A DNA stretch of 64,000 bases from Bacteroidota bacterium (GCA_027484125.1 JAIXUI010000015.1:36390-100389); one strand, 5' to 3'; counted from the first letter of the stretch, positions 17,576 to 26,755 are shown. Made by a program: numbers and translations. The notes: generated from the letters alone by a model not told the origin.

Positions 17576-18215
17576 ACAAGAATTCAGAAACCAACTACAG
17601 CGAAAGCTGAACGAGGCTGAATGTGCGCCTCCTCCTTTGGTTTGGGAGCGTCTGGAAAACCATTTGGATTCGAATCGCAAAAAGCGTCGTGGTCTTTACT
17701 GGTGGACCGGAATTGCTGCTAGCCTCTTCATTTTAAGCATTGGCGGATGGTACTTTACCCATCAAGGAGAAAAAAATCTTCCTGAAAATGCCTCTTTGGC
17801 GCTTAATCCGGTTTGGTTACATCCTAAGCCAGTTGCAAAAAACAAGAAGGCTGCATCTCCGATAAAACGTCAAAAGCAAGACTCTGAGGCAGTAAAGCCG
17901 GAAAAAACGCCTGCTGCTTCCCAAAATCCCGTTTCAAAGCCGTTGCAGTTTCAACCTAAATTGAATACGCAGACTGCTTCAACACAAGAATTAAAACCAG
18001 AAATGGAGCATTCTTTGGTCACGCTTTCGCCGATGTCTTTCCCCAATCTGCTTCACTATGAGGAGCCGAACATCGACACCAGTATGGCGGCTATAGCTCA
18101 ATTACAATCCCTTGAACCTGAATACCAAAACCTTCCTCAGGAAAAATCACGCAAGGTTTACGGAATTGGTATAGGGAAATACAAACTCAAAATTTCACTC
18201 GCTTCAAAAGAATAA
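17550..18215 (+). CDS. Putative anti-sigma factor, single-pass membrane protein
   Basis: A 221-residue protein. A short cytoplasmic N-terminal part (EFRNQLQRKLNEAECAPPPLVWERLE) is followed by one membrane helix at about residues 50-68 (WWTGIAASLFILSIGGWYF) and a Lys/Pro/Gln-rich, poorly conserved periplasmic part. The N-terminal P-x-x-x-W-E-x-L pattern and basic RKKRR just before the helix are common in Bacteroidota anti-sigma-like proteins coupled to ECF sigma genes. No zinc-binding HxxxCxxC is seen. The role is inferred from the 26-bp overlap with the sigma gene rather than from a recognised domain. Confidence 0.75.
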   Translation: MKANTTPSEQEFRNQLQRKLNEAECAPPPLVWERLENHLDSNRKKRRGLYWWTGIAASLFILSIGGWYFTHQGEKNLPENASLALNPVWLHPKPVAKNKKAASPIKRQKQDSEAVKPEKTPAASQNPVSKPLQFQPKLNTQTASTQELKPEMEHSLVTLSPMSFPNLLHYEEPNIDTSMAAIAQLQSLEPEYQNLPQEKSRKVYGIGIGKYKLKISLASKE

Positions 18216-18219
18216 ACAC

Positions 18220-19128
18220 ATGAAAAAGTTGCTCGCGCTCCTCACTTTTCTCTTCACCGCTTCCTTCGCCTTTAGTCAGGAAGCTGGGAAAGACACTGCC
18301 AACACCGAGTATAAAATCAAGACTGGTAAAGGCAAAAACATGAGAGTCATCATTCAAAAAGAAGGGAAAAATGACACCCTCGACATTGATGGACCTGACT
18401 CTAGAAAAATCATGGTCATTTCTGGAAAAGACAAGGAAGATCAAGATTCCATTTATTTTGAAATGCCTCGAAAGAGAACCTCCAAATCGAAGAAAAAGGT
18501 GGACCGCACTTCCTTCTTTTTTGATTTTGGTTGGAATGCCTTGATGAATAAAGGCGAATTTTATGATTCCGGGCCACTGGAGCTCAACTATTTTAAATCT
18601 TCCGGAATTAATCTTGGCTTTCAGAGATCCTTTGGACTGATAGGAGAAAAGTTTCGCATTGCTGCTGGTTTAGGGCTAGAATCCAACAACTTCCGTTTCC
18701 GAAACAATACCAACATTTCAAGAACCGGTGATTTAACGAATTTCGACATTGACACTACCAGTGGAAGAGTCTTCGATAAAAACAAGCTCACTCTCACTTA
18801 CCTCTATGTTCCTTTGATGCTAGAGTTTCGTTCTAATCCATGGAAACCTTCTCAATCATTTAATATTTCAGCTGGTGCAGAAGTTGGCTACTTGCTTCAG
18901 GCTTATACCAAACAGGTATATGCTGAAGGAACCACCACCCAGTATCATAAAGTTTTTGAACAACGCGACTTCAACCTTGCGCCATTCAAAGCAAGTTTAA
19001 TTGCCAGAGTAGGTTATGGCAATTTCAGCATGTTTGTCCGTTATGGGCTAACGGAAATGTTTCGAAACACGCCTAACAATCCGCAGGCCCAGTCCTTCAT
19101 GGCAGGCTTTACGGTTATTGGATTTTAA
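18220..19128 (+). CDS. Outer-membrane beta-barrel protein
   Basis: A 302-residue protein with a signal peptide (KKLLALLTFLFTASFAFSQ). A basic, Lys/Asp-rich periplasmic segment (residues about 25-90) leads into a C-terminal barrel of alternating strands (FFFDFGWNALM, INLGFQRSFG, FRIAAGLGLESN, LTYLYVPLMLEFRS, NISAGAEVGYLL, SLIARVGYGNFSMFVRYGL) ending in FMAGFTVIGF with a terminal aromatic. This resembles the PorT-like or outer-membrane barrel family. It is 4 bp after the anti-sigma-like gene, so it is likely in the same operon and perhaps under the sigma factor's control. Confidence 0.8.
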   Translation: MKKLLALLTFLFTASFAFSQEAGKDTANTEYKIKTGKGKNMRVIIQKEGKNDTLDIDGPDSRKIMVISGKDKEDQDSIYFEMPRKRTSKSKKKVDRTSFFFDFGWNALMNKGEFYDSGPLELNYFKSSGINLGFQRSFGLIGEKFRIAAGLGLESNNFRFRNNTNISRTGDLTNFDIDTTSGRVFDKNKLTLTYLYVPLMLEFRSNPWKPSQSFNISAGAEVGYLLQAYTKQVYAEGTTTQYHKVFEQRDFNLAPFKASLIARVGYGNFSMFVRYGLTEMFRNTPNNPQAQSFMAGFTVIGF

Positions 19129-19154
19129 GGCATAAAAGGATGCGCCATAGCTTT

Positions 19155-19162
19155 TAACTTTG
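19155..19162 (+). promoter_or_regulatory. -7 promoter box TAACTTTG for the topoisomerase IV gene
   Basis: Full match to TAnnTTTG, ending exactly 4 nt before the ATG at 19167, so the transcript would start at or next to the start codon. Confidence 0.5.
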
Positions 19163-19166
19163 GTGC

Positions 19167-21815
19167 ATGGAGGAAAACATACCACAGGACGACTCCGTCC
19201 ATGCAGCTGTTACGGTTTCGGGGCTGTATGAAAACTGGTTCCTGGACTACGCTTCTTACGTTATTTTAGAAAGGGCCGTCCCCGCTGTTGAAGACGGCCT
19301 TAAACCGGTTCAACGCCGGATCCTTCATGCAATGAAGGAAATGGACGATGGACGTTTTCATAAGGTTGCCAACATCATCGGGCAAACCATGCAGTATCAC
19401 CCTCATGGTGACGCGGCCATTGGTGATGCGCTGGTGAATCTCGGTCAGAAAGACTTGTTGATTGATTGTCAAGGTAACTGGGGTGATTATCGTACCGGAG
19501 ACTCAGCAGCAGCGCCTCGCTACATCGAAGCCCGATTGTCTAAGTTTGCGCTGGAGGTGCTCTTCAATCCTAAAACTACCAAATGGCAACTCAGCTACGA
19601 TGGTAGGAAAAAAGAGCCCATTACCTTACCGGTTAAATTTCCACTTCTTTTAGCACAAGGTGTTGAAGGCATTGCGGTAGGTTTAAGCACCAAAATTCTT
19701 CCTCACAATTTCATTGAGCTCATTCAAGCGTCTATCGCTTATTTAAAGAACAAGCCATTTGAGCTTTATCCTGATTTTTTAACCGGCGGCTATGTAGATG
19801 TAAGTCAATATCAAGACGGACAAAAAGGAGGGAAAGTAAGAGTTCGTGCAAAGATTGAAGAGGTTGATAAAAAAACATTGGTAATCAGAGATATACCCTT
19901 TGGAACTACCACCCAAGGGTTAATTGATTCTGTTCTGAAAGCATCTGATTCCGGTAAAATCAAAATCAAGAAAATCATCGACAATACGGCGGCCGACGTA
20001 GAAATTCAGGTGCAGTTGGCTCCTGGAATTTCTCCGGATGTTACCATCGATGCCTTGTACGCATTCACCGATTGCGAAATGAGTATTTCTCCTTCCGCTT
20101 GCGTAATTGTCGATAACAAACCCCGCTTTTGCTCAGTCTCTGACATCCTCAAGATTAACACCAACCAATCGCGAGATTTACTTAAGCAGGAGCTTGAAAT
20201 TAAACTCAATGAGCTTCAGGAAGATTGGCATATGTCTTCCTTAGAAAAAATCTTCATTGAAAACAGAATCTATCGCGACATTGAAGAATGTGAAACCTGG
20301 GAGTCGGTTATTGAAACCATCGATCAAGGGTTGAACCCCTTCAAACCCTTGCTTAGAAGGACAGTTACCCGAGAAGACATTCTAAAACTGACCGAGATTA
20401 AGATTAAACGAATCTCTAAATACGACGCTTTCAAAGCGGATGAATACTTGCGTGGTTTAGAAACTGAAATAGAAGAAACTAAGCATCATCTCGCCCATAT
20501 CAACGATTTTACCATCCGTTATTACGAAAATTTACTCAAGAAGTACGGGAAAGGACGCGAGCGCAAAACTGAAATTCGGGTGTTTGATGTAATCAAGGCT
20601 AATCAGGTGGCGGTTGCCAACCAAAAGCTTTACATCAATCGTGCAGAAGGTTTTGCCGGATTTGGTTTGAAAAAAGACGAGTACGTTTGCGATTGTTCCG
20701 ACCTTGACGACATCATCGTATTCAGAAAGGATGGCAAATTCCTGGTAACCAAAATCAGTGAAAAAGCATTCGTAGGGAAAGACATTTTGCATGCTGGTGT
20801 ATTCAGGAAATCTGACGACCGCATGGCTTACAACATGATGTACGTGGACGGAAAATCGGCGTTTACCTATGCCAAGCGTTTTCAAGTTACCGGTATCACC
20901 CGCGACAAGGAATACGATTTAACGAAAGGGGAGAAGAACTCCAGAGTGGTTCACTTTTCAGCCAATCCCAATTCGGAATCTGAAATTGTAACGGTTTACC
21001 TTAATCAGCTGGCCAACGCCCGTAAAAAAGTATTCGATTACGATTTTGCAGAACTTGCCATCAAAGGCAGAAGTTCGCAGGGCAACAAAGTGACTCAATA
21101 CTCTGTGAAACGAGTCTTGTTGAAGTCAAAAGGGAAATCTACCATAGGAAAGCGGGAGCTTTTCCTCGATGAATCTGTTGGAAGGTTAAACCATGATAGC
21201 AGAGGAAGAAGTTTAGGTTTATTCGATAGTGATGACCGATTGTTGGTGGTTTATAAAGATGGTCAGTATGAATTGGTCAATACCGATTTAACACAACGCT
21301 TCCCGCAAGAGCAAATCAGTACAATAGTTCAGTTTAAATCAGATTTGGTCATTACCACTGTACATTATATTCCATCGCAGAAGTTTTTCTATCTCAAGCG
21401 TTTTAAAATAGAAACGAGCACAGAAGGAAAGAAATTCTCCTTTGTATCAGATGAGAAAGGCGCACAGATGCTTTTGGCTACTACAGCAGATGAATCATCT
21501 ATTCAAGTAGTTTTAGGCAATAAAAAGTCTTCTCAATCCAAAACTTTTGTCTTACATGAGCTAACCGATGTGAAAGGGTGGAAGGCCCAAGGAACCCGGC
21601 TTATGCCTAATGAAGTGCTTAGTTGGGAGTGGTTGTACCAAAATTTCAATCATCAGCACTCCGATGCTAATGAAAACTTAGTTGAAGATGATGGTGGACA
21701 TGGCACTATTTCCGATGATGATTTATTAGTTGAGCCTGGCCAGACCATCGAGTTAACTTTACCAGAGCGTGGAACTGCTGAAGATCCAGGAGAACAAATG
21801 TCTCTTTTCGACTAA
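19167..21815 (+). CDS. parC: DNA topoisomerase IV subunit A
   Basis: A type IIA topoisomerase breakage-reunion subunit that decatenates chromosomes with ParE. The N-terminal winged-helix domain has AVPAVEDGLKPVQRRILHAM, then YHPHGD and the catalytic tyrosine in APRYIEARLS (about residue 118). A tower and coiled-coil region follows (about 330-480), then a diverged C-terminal beta-propeller. The GyrA box is not evident and the 882 residues fit Bacteroidota ParC better than GyrA. The parE partner is not in the window. Confidence 0.88.
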   Translation: MEENIPQDDSVHAAVTVSGLYENWFLDYASYVILERAVPAVEDGLKPVQRRILHAMKEMDDGRFHKVANIIGQTMQYHPHGDAAIGDALVNLGQKDLLIDCQGNWGDYRTGDSAAAPRYIEARLSKFALEVLFNPKTTKWQLSYDGRKKEPITLPVKFPLLLAQGVEGIAVGLSTKILPHNFIELIQASIAYLKNKPFELYPDFLTGGYVDVSQYQDGQKGGKVRVRAKIEEVDKKTLVIRDIPFGTTTQGLIDSVLKASDSGKIKIKKIIDNTAADVEIQVQLAPGISPDVTIDALYAFTDCEMSISPSACVIVDNKPRFCSVSDILKINTNQSRDLLKQELEIKLNELQEDWHMSSLEKIFIENRIYRDIEECETWESVIETIDQGLNPFKPLLRRTVTREDILKLTEIKIKRISKYDAFKADEYLRGLETEIEETKHHLAHINDFTIRYYENLLKKYGKGRERKTEIRVFDVIKANQVAVANQKLYINRAEGFAGFGLKKDEYVCDCSDLDDIIVFRKDGKFLVTKISEKAFVGKDILHAGVFRKSDDRMAYNMMYVDGKSAFTYAKRFQVTGITRDKEYDLTKGEKNSRVVHFSANPNSESEIVTVYLNQLANARKKVFDYDFAELAIKGRSSQGNKVTQYSVKRVLLKSKGKSTIGKRELFLDESVGRLNHDSRGRSLGLFDSDDRLLVVYKDGQYELVNTDLTQRFPQEQISTIVQFKSDLVITTVHYIPSQKFFYLKRFKIETSTEGKKFSFVSDEKGAQMLLATTADESSIQVVLGNKKSSQSKTFVLHELTDVKGWKAQGTRLMPNEVLSWEWLYQNFNHQHSDANENLVEDDGGHGTISDDDLLVEPGQTIELTLPERGTAEDPGEQMSLFD

Positions 21816-21838
21816 ACGCTAAAACATCAAGAAAATGA

Positions 21839-21869
21839 AAACGCCGCATTATCGAATAGTGCGGCGTTT
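21839..21869 (+). terminator. Terminator after parC, overlapping the DCC gene's 3' end
   Basis: 10-bp stem AAACGCCGCA/TGCGGCGTTT with an 11-nt loop, followed by TGTATTT. The right arm lies inside the coding sequence of the convergent DCC gene (its last codons), and the left arm just outside. Confidence 0.7.
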
Positions 21870-22280
21870 GTATTTGGGGGAAACTTCATCAAGAACACAA
21901 ACTTGGGTTTTGCCAAACCATTGGTATCGGTTGGCTGCAACCCAGTCGTAAATCTTGTCTCTCCAGGGTAATGGAATGATTTTCAATATCAGGGCAAACT
22001 TTCCCCACCAGCTTAACTGAGAAATAATGTGTAAAACAGCGTTTGATTTCTCTAAAAGATCGCCATTGTATCTCGCATAAACGGATAAAACAGGTGGCTT
22101 AATTTGGTTAGTTTTTACAAGAAAGCTGAAATAATTACTCGAAGGGTCAGTAAACATCAGCTTTTCTCGCCTATCAAACTTCATCAGAAAGCGCACAAAC
22201 CTGCTACATAACACGCAGTCGGAGTCGAAAATGACCACAGTTTTGGAGTCGTGAACAGGAGGTGTATGAGATGAGTTCAT
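21849..22280 (-). CDS. DCC family thiol-disulfide oxidoreductase-like protein (DUF393)
   Basis: A 143-residue protein with the family's founding motif near the N-terminus, DSDCVLCSRFVRF (C22, C25), which resembles a redox CxxC site. The later R-x-x-x-Y-D-W-V segment (WRDKIYDWVAANRYQWFG) is also conserved in the family. No signal peptide, so probably cytoplasmic. The substrate is unknown, and the family name rests on a thioredoxin-like fold. Its 3' end encodes half of the parC terminator hairpin. Confidence 0.85.
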   Translation of the reverse strand: MNSSHTPPVHDSKTVVIFDSDCVLCSRFVRFLMKFDRREKLMFTDPSSNYFSFLVKTNQIKPPVLSVYARYNGDLLEKSNAVLHIISQLSWWGKFALILKIIPLPWRDKIYDWVAANRYQWFGKTQVCVLDEVSPKYKRRTIR

Positions 22281-22294
22281 ATAGTAGTTAACGC

Positions 22295-22324
22295 AAAAAA
22301 AAGGCTGCCGGTTAGGGCAGCCTT
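22295..22324 (-). terminator. Terminator after the DUF349 gene
   Basis: 9-bp stem AAGGCTGCC/GGCAGCCTT (22301-22309 and 22316-22324). Read on the minus strand, it is followed by a run of eight T. It lies 5 bp after the DUF349 stop. Confidence 0.8.
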
Positions 22325-22329
22325 AACTT

Positions 22330-24327
22330 TTATTCCGTTGTTCTCAGCAACTTCATTTTATCATTGAGCATTTTAAGCTCTTCTTGAGCGGCAGATATTT
22401 TCTTTTCAATTTCCTTTTTCAGGATATCCGCATTTTTAGATGCTGAAAGAAACTCCATGTTGTTTTGCCAAAGTAGAATATCGTTTTTGAGACCATTGAT
22501 TCGGTTCATTAAGGAACCTTGTTCTTTTCTCAACGCGTTAGCTCCGTCCTTCGATTGCTTGATGTTATGAATCTTAGACTGGTAGTTCAACTTAGTTTTT
22601 TCAGCGGCATTTAGTTTTAGTGCATCAAAACGGGAGTCGATAGCTTCCTTATAGCGTTTGTAAACAGCTTCTTTCTCTTTGATGGGGATAAAACCAATTT
22701 CTAACCACTGTCGTTGGAATTCTTTTAGCCTTTCGATATCAGATTTTGGATCTTCTGAGATCTCAAATGCTTCAATGGATGCGATCAGTTCGAGTTTCTT
22801 TTGAAGATTTTCTGCTTGATTTTGATCCTTTCCGGAGAAGAATTCGTTTTTACGGTTGAAAAACGTATCACAGGCTGCTCTGAAGCGGTTCCAAAGCTTA
22901 TCAGAATGTTTCTTTGGCACTGCGCCAGAATCTTTCCAAGCTTTTTGAAGTTGAATGAAAGCTTCAGAGGTTTTCTTCCAGTCTTCGCTGTGCATTAATG
23001 CTTCAGCCTGAACACATAAATCATTTTTTACATTGAGGTTATGGTTCTGATCTTGGCGAATTTGCTTGTAGAAGTTATTCTTGGTATTGAAGAAATCGTC
23101 ACAAGCTGATTTGAAGACTGCCCAAACTTCTTCATTAAGAGTTTTTGGAGCAAATCCGATTTTTTTCCATTCTGCTTGAACAGCCAGCACAGACTCAGAC
23201 AGTTTAGCCCAGTCGTTATGGGTTTTAGCAGTTGAGTAATCAATGGCTTTTACTTTTTCAACCAGCTCAAGCTTAAGCGCATAGTTCTGTTTTTTAACAT
23301 CGCTTAGTTGGTTGAAATGGCTTCGGCGTTTATCGTAAATTTTATCAGAAGCTGCTTTAAAGCGTTCCCAAACTGCGACACGGTGTTCTCTCGGTACAGG
23401 TCCGGTAGATTTCCATTGATCATGCATGTGATTGAGCAAATCGATGGCTTTTCTCACAGACTCTTCCAAAAGAAGCTCTTCTGCTTTTTCACATAGGCTG
23501 GTTTTGAACTCCAAATTGCGTTTGAAGTCCATTTCCATTAATTCCTTGTGAATTTTTACTTGGTCATAGAATTTGTCAACTAACGCTTTGTAAGACTGGT
23601 TAATGTCTTTGGCGTTGGCTGCTGGAACGGGACCTGTTTCCTTCCATTTAGCTTGCAGATCGCGGAGCTTTTGGAAACTATTTTGATTTTCTTCAGAAGA
23701 AACGATGATGCGCAACTCATTGAGCAATTCCTCTTTCAGTTTCTGGTTTTGGAGATACTCCTTGTCCTTTTCTTCTCGCTCCTTGGTATCGCGGTAAGTA
23801 AGGTTATTCAGTGCTTCAAAAAAGCGGTTTTGAATAGCGTTTGGGACAAATGTGAACGGCACATCCGCTTCATTTTCTTCGTGGAAGGTTTGCTTTTGAG
23901 CCAGTTTATCTTCCTCAATCTTTTGATGGATGGTAGCTTTTAGCTGATTGATTTCGGCACGAACTTCAGACAACTTATCATGCAGTGCTAAGCCTTCAAA
24001 GCGCTCCACTAATTCATCGAAAGTAAGTGTACTTAAATCTATGGCAGCATGCTCTTCCTCTTCATGATGTTCAGCCTCTGCTGGTAATTCTTCATGATGT
24101 TCTTCTGCCACAACCTCCTTGCTAGCTAGTTCTTCCGTATCAGATACCGGATTGACCACTTCCATACTTGAATCAGTCGCCTCCGGGGAGGTTGAAACTA
24201 TAGAAGCTTCAATATTCTCATTATCAACACCTTCACCATTTACCTCGCCGGTAATCTCCGAATGAGAGTTTGGGATGTTGTTGTTTTCGTTTTCTTCAGA
24301 CTGATTATGCCCCAGATTTTCTTGCAT
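22330..24327 (-). CDS. DUF349 repeat protein
   Basis: A 665-residue, mostly helical protein. The first ~110 residues are acidic and low-complexity (Glu/Asn/Ser-rich, with EEHHEELPAEAEHHEEEEH in part). From about residue 165 there are repeated DUF349 units, recognised by the recurring pattern LQxxWKxxGxVP followed by W..FxxAxDxFF or KIYD (for example KWKETGPVPAANA, QWKSTGPVPREHR, EWKKIGFAPK, AWKDSGAVPKKH, QWLEIGFIP). A coiled-coil C-terminus follows. Function is unknown. No signal peptide or membrane helix is present. It is divergent from the HMG-CoA-lyase-like gene. Confidence 0.88.
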   Translation of the reverse strand: MQENLGHNQSEENENNNIPNSHSEITGEVNGEGVDNENIEASIVSTSPEATDSSMEVVNPVSDTEELASKEVVAEEHHEELPAEAEHHEEEEHAAIDLSTLTFDELVERFEGLALHDKLSEVRAEINQLKATIHQKIEEDKLAQKQTFHEENEADVPFTFVPNAIQNRFFEALNNLTYRDTKEREEKDKEYLQNQKLKEELLNELRIIVSSEENQNSFQKLRDLQAKWKETGPVPAANAKDINQSYKALVDKFYDQVKIHKELMEMDFKRNLEFKTSLCEKAEELLLEESVRKAIDLLNHMHDQWKSTGPVPREHRVAVWERFKAASDKIYDKRRSHFNQLSDVKKQNYALKLELVEKVKAIDYSTAKTHNDWAKLSESVLAVQAEWKKIGFAPKTLNEEVWAVFKSACDDFFNTKNNFYKQIRQDQNHNLNVKNDLCVQAEALMHSEDWKKTSEAFIQLQKAWKDSGAVPKKHSDKLWNRFRAACDTFFNRKNEFFSGKDQNQAENLQKKLELIASIEAFEISEDPKSDIERLKEFQRQWLEIGFIPIKEKEAVYKRYKEAIDSRFDALKLNAAEKTKLNYQSKIHNIKQSKDGANALRKEQGSLMNRINGLKNDILLWQNNMEFLSASKNADILKKEIEKKISAAQEELKMLNDKMKLLRTTE

Positions 24328-24361
24328 TTGAAACTTGCCTTTTTGACCTTTACAGACGCCT

Positions 24362-24369
24362 CGAAAATA
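24362..24369 (-). promoter_or_regulatory. -7-like box TATTTTCG for the DUF349 gene
   Basis: TAnnTTCG variant on the minus strand, 34 nt before the ATG at 24327. Confidence 0.3.
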
Positions 24370-24403
24370 CGATTATTCACGCAAAAGGCAAATTTTAACA
24401 AAA

Positions 24404-25258
24404 ATGATAACCCTCACCGAATGCCCCCGTGATGCCATGCAAGGGCTTCACACCTTTATTCCGACACAAGAAAAAATTTCGTACCTCAATCAATTATTGA
24501 AAGTCGGCTTTCAAATACTTGATTTCGGGAGTTTTGTGTCTCCAAAAGCAATACCTCAGATGGCGGATACTTCCGAAGTATTAGAGGAGTTGGAGGATTC
24601 TTCTACTCAACTTTTGGCCATAATTGCCAACCAAAAAGGAGCTCTGCAAGCTTGTGAAGCTTCAAAAATTGATTGGTTAGGCTTTCCTTTTTCGGTTTCC
24701 GAGGAGTTCCAGCAACGCAATACCCGGCAATCCAGAGAGGAAGCGGTGCTTCAAGTCAGCGAAATACAGCGCATGTCGGTAGATGCAGGCAAACAACTCC
24801 GCGTGTACTTGTCGATGGGTTTTGGTAATCCTTACGGCGAAGCTTATGATATCCCGCTGCTCAGGCACTGGATTGAACGGTTGCTTACACAAGGGGTGAA
24901 TACTTTTTACTTTTCTGATACCATTGGAGTAGCCAATGAAGCACTTATTCAAGAAATCTTTGAAACTCTTGTGCCAGCTTACACCTCTGCAACTTTCGGC
25001 ATTCACTTGCATAGTAATCCTGCTTCGTCACTGAGTAAAATTGAAGCAGCCTGGAATTCAGGATGTAAAGCCTTCGATTCTGCCATGCTTGGTTTTGGAG
25101 GTTGTCCGATGGCGAAAGATGAGTTAACCGGGAATTTAGCTACTGAAACATTGGTTGGATTTCTGCAACGTCAAGGTATAAAAGCTGGTATTGATCAAGG
25201 GGCTTTTGAAAATGCCAGATTAATGGCAACAGAACTTTTTAGCCGATACAGTAATTAA
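24404..25258 (+). CDS. Hydroxymethylglutaryl-CoA lyase-like enzyme
   Basis: A 284-residue TIM-barrel enzyme of the HMG-CoA lyase/isopropylmalate synthase superfamily. HMG-CoA lyase cleaves HMG-CoA to acetoacetate and acetyl-CoA in leucine breakdown. Catalytic Arg-Asp are in ECPRDAMQG near residue 8, the metal-binding His pair is GIHLHSNP, and the mobile-loop cysteine is in GFGGCPMAKDELTGNLATE. The HLH pair is followed by Ser-Asn where the human enzyme has Asp-Thr. It is slightly short for the family because the N-terminus begins right at the first strand. No other leucine genes are near. Confidence 0.85.
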   Translation: MITLTECPRDAMQGLHTFIPTQEKISYLNQLLKVGFQILDFGSFVSPKAIPQMADTSEVLEELEDSSTQLLAIIANQKGALQACEASKIDWLGFPFSVSEEFQQRNTRQSREEAVLQVSEIQRMSVDAGKQLRVYLSMGFGNPYGEAYDIPLLRHWIERLLTQGVNTFYFSDTIGVANEALIQEIFETLVPAYTSATFGIHLHSNPASSLSKIEAAWNSGCKAFDSAMLGFGGCPMAKDELTGNLATETLVGFLQRQGIKAGIDQGAFENARLMATELFSRYSN

Positions 25259-25268
25259 AGGCAATTCA

Positions 25269-25276
25269 TAGTTTTG
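25269..25276 (+). promoter_or_regulatory. -7 promoter box TAGTTTTG for yebC
   Basis: Full match to TAnnTTTG, 16 nt before the yebC ATG and 11 bp after the previous stop. Confidence 0.45.
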
Positions 25277-25292
25277 CACGCAATCAAAAATT

Positions 25293-26006
25293 ATGGGAAG
25301 AGCGTTCGAATATCGAAAAGACCGAAAGTTTAAGCGCTGGGCGAAAATGTCGCAGGCATTTACGCGCATAGGCAAGGAAATCGCTATGGCTGTAAAAGCC
25401 GGAGGCCCCAATCCAGAGGCAAATACACGACTAAAAACCGCGATACAGAATGCTAAAGGTGCTTCGATGCCCAAGGATAGGGTAGAAGCTGCCATAAAAC
25501 GCGCTACCTCTAAGGATGAAAAGGATTACGAGGAAGTCGTATATGAAGGGTACGGACCCGGTGGTATTGCGGTAGTAGTTGAAACTGCTACCGACAATCC
25601 AACTCGCACGGTTGCCAATATCCGCATGTATTTCAACCGTAGCGGTGGCTCACTTGGTAAAACCGGCTCTCTCGATTTTCTCTTCGAACGCAAAGGCATT
25701 TTCCGTATTGCGGTAGAACAAGTAGAAGTAGAAGAGTTAGAGCTAGAATTGATAGATTTTGGTGCCGAAGAGGTGGTTCAGGTAGAAGAAACTGAAGTAG
25801 TCATTCAAACGGCGTTCGAAGATTTCGGTTCGATGCAAAAAGCATTGGAGGAGAAAGGCTTTAATGTAGTATCTGCTCAATTACAACGCATCCCAACTAC
25901 CCTAACTAAGTTGGGGCCCGACGAAGAAGAGAAGCTTTTGAATCTGATTGAGAAGATTGAAGAGGATGAAGATGTTCAGGCTGTCTATCATAACATGGAG
26001 GAATAA
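25293..26006 (+). CDS. YebC/PmpR family protein
   Basis: A 237-residue member of the YebC family, described as transcriptional regulators and more recently as ribosome-associated factors for hard-to-translate sequences. The N-terminal basic region has FEYRKDRKFKRWAKMSQAF, then GKEIAMAVKAGGPNPEANTRL and the conserved YEGYGPGGIAVVVE core. An acidic C-terminus ends in EDEDVQAVYHNM. Full family length. It stands alone, ending at a strong bidirectional terminator. Confidence 0.92.
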   Translation: MGRAFEYRKDRKFKRWAKMSQAFTRIGKEIAMAVKAGGPNPEANTRLKTAIQNAKGASMPKDRVEAAIKRATSKDEKDYEEVVYEGYGPGGIAVVVETATDNPTRTVANIRMYFNRSGGSLGKTGSLDFLFERKGIFRIAVEQVEVEELELELIDFGAEEVVQVEETEVVIQTAFEDFGSMQKALEEKGFNVVSAQLQRIPTTLTKLGPDEEEKLLNLIEKIEEDEDVQAVYHNMEE

Positions 26007-26020
26007 CACAAAATCCCACA

Positions 26021-26054
26021 AAAAAAGGCTGACTATCACTAGTCAGCCTTTTTT
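26021..26054. terminator. Bidirectional terminator between yebC and yceI
   Basis: 14-bp stem AAAAAAGGCTGACT/AGTCAGCCTTTTTT with a 6-nt loop between two convergent genes. The A-run on one side and T-run on the other make it work in both directions. Confidence 0.88.
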
Positions 26055-26079
26055 ATGAGTTACTGTTGCGCTAATGGAA

Positions 26080-26685
26080 TTAGTTTGCAGCAGTTAGGTT
26101 GAAATTGATAACGAAGTTGTCTTCAATCATTTTGTCTCCGAGGTTGTCGAAGAATTTGCCTGAACCATAACGCACATCGTACTCAGTACGGTCGATGGTG
26201 ATTTTGCCATTGGCCATCAACATATCGCCTTTAGTCGTTATAGTAGCTGGGAATGATACTGGTTTGGTGGTGCCTTTGATAGTCAATGAGCCGGTAACAG
26301 TTGCATTCGCTTCACCTGCTTTAGCTTTATCGTTATAAGTCACTTTGGTTATTTTCAAAGTTGCAGTTGGGTTATTGGCTACGCTAAAGAAGTCATCAGA
26401 GAAAAGGTGACCAACAAACTTCTTGTTGTATTCTGCATCTTTAATGTCATCGCAAACGATGGATTTCATGTCGATAGCAACCTCACCACCTGTGAGCTTG
26501 TTGCCATTGAGGGTTACAAAACCAGAACTGATGTTGATAGTACCATTGTGAGCGCCGGTTACTTTTTTAGCTTCCCATTTTACGGAGCTTTTATCGGCTT
26601 TTACTTTAATGGTTTTGCCGTTTCCGGCAGCGATGGCCGCACCGCTTATGGCGATTGCAAGTGCCAAGGAAAGGAGTTTTTTCAT
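26080..26685 (-). CDS. YceI family periplasmic protein
   Basis: A 201-residue lipocalin-like YceI protein with a signal peptide (KKLLSLALAIAISGAAIA). The conserved pattern is visible: WEAKKVTGAHNG near the start of the mature chain, GHLFSDDFF, GSLTIKGTTKPVSFPAT and DNFVINFNL at the end. The family binds isoprenoid-type lipids and is often stress-induced. The ATG at 26685 was chosen over an upstream one because it begins the signal peptide directly. A palindrome upstream may be an operator. Confidence 0.9.
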   Translation of the reverse strand: MKKLLSLALAIAISGAAIAAGNGKTIKVKADKSSVKWEAKKVTGAHNGTINISSGFVTLNGNKLTGGEVAIDMKSIVCDDIKDAEYNKKFVGHLFSDDFFSVANNPTATLKITKVTYNDKAKAGEANATVTGSLTIKGTTKPVSFPATITTKGDMLMANGKITIDRTEYDVRYGSGKFFDNLGDKMIEDNFVINFNLTAAN

Positions 26686-26691
26686 GTGTAT

Positions 26692-26707
26692 ATTTGTTTG
26701 AACAAAT
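26692..26707. promoter_or_regulatory. Palindromic candidate operator upstream of yceI
   Basis: Perfect inverted repeat ATTTGTT-tg-AACAAAT (7-2-7) 6 bp upstream of the yceI ATG. It overlaps a 7-of-8 -7-like box (CAAATTTG, 26703-26710), so a bound repressor would block transcription. The cognate regulator is not in the window. Confidence 0.35.
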
Positions 26708-26755
26708 TTGTAACGCAAGGATAGGGGAAAGTGTTCAATTGCTGATCATTTTTTT

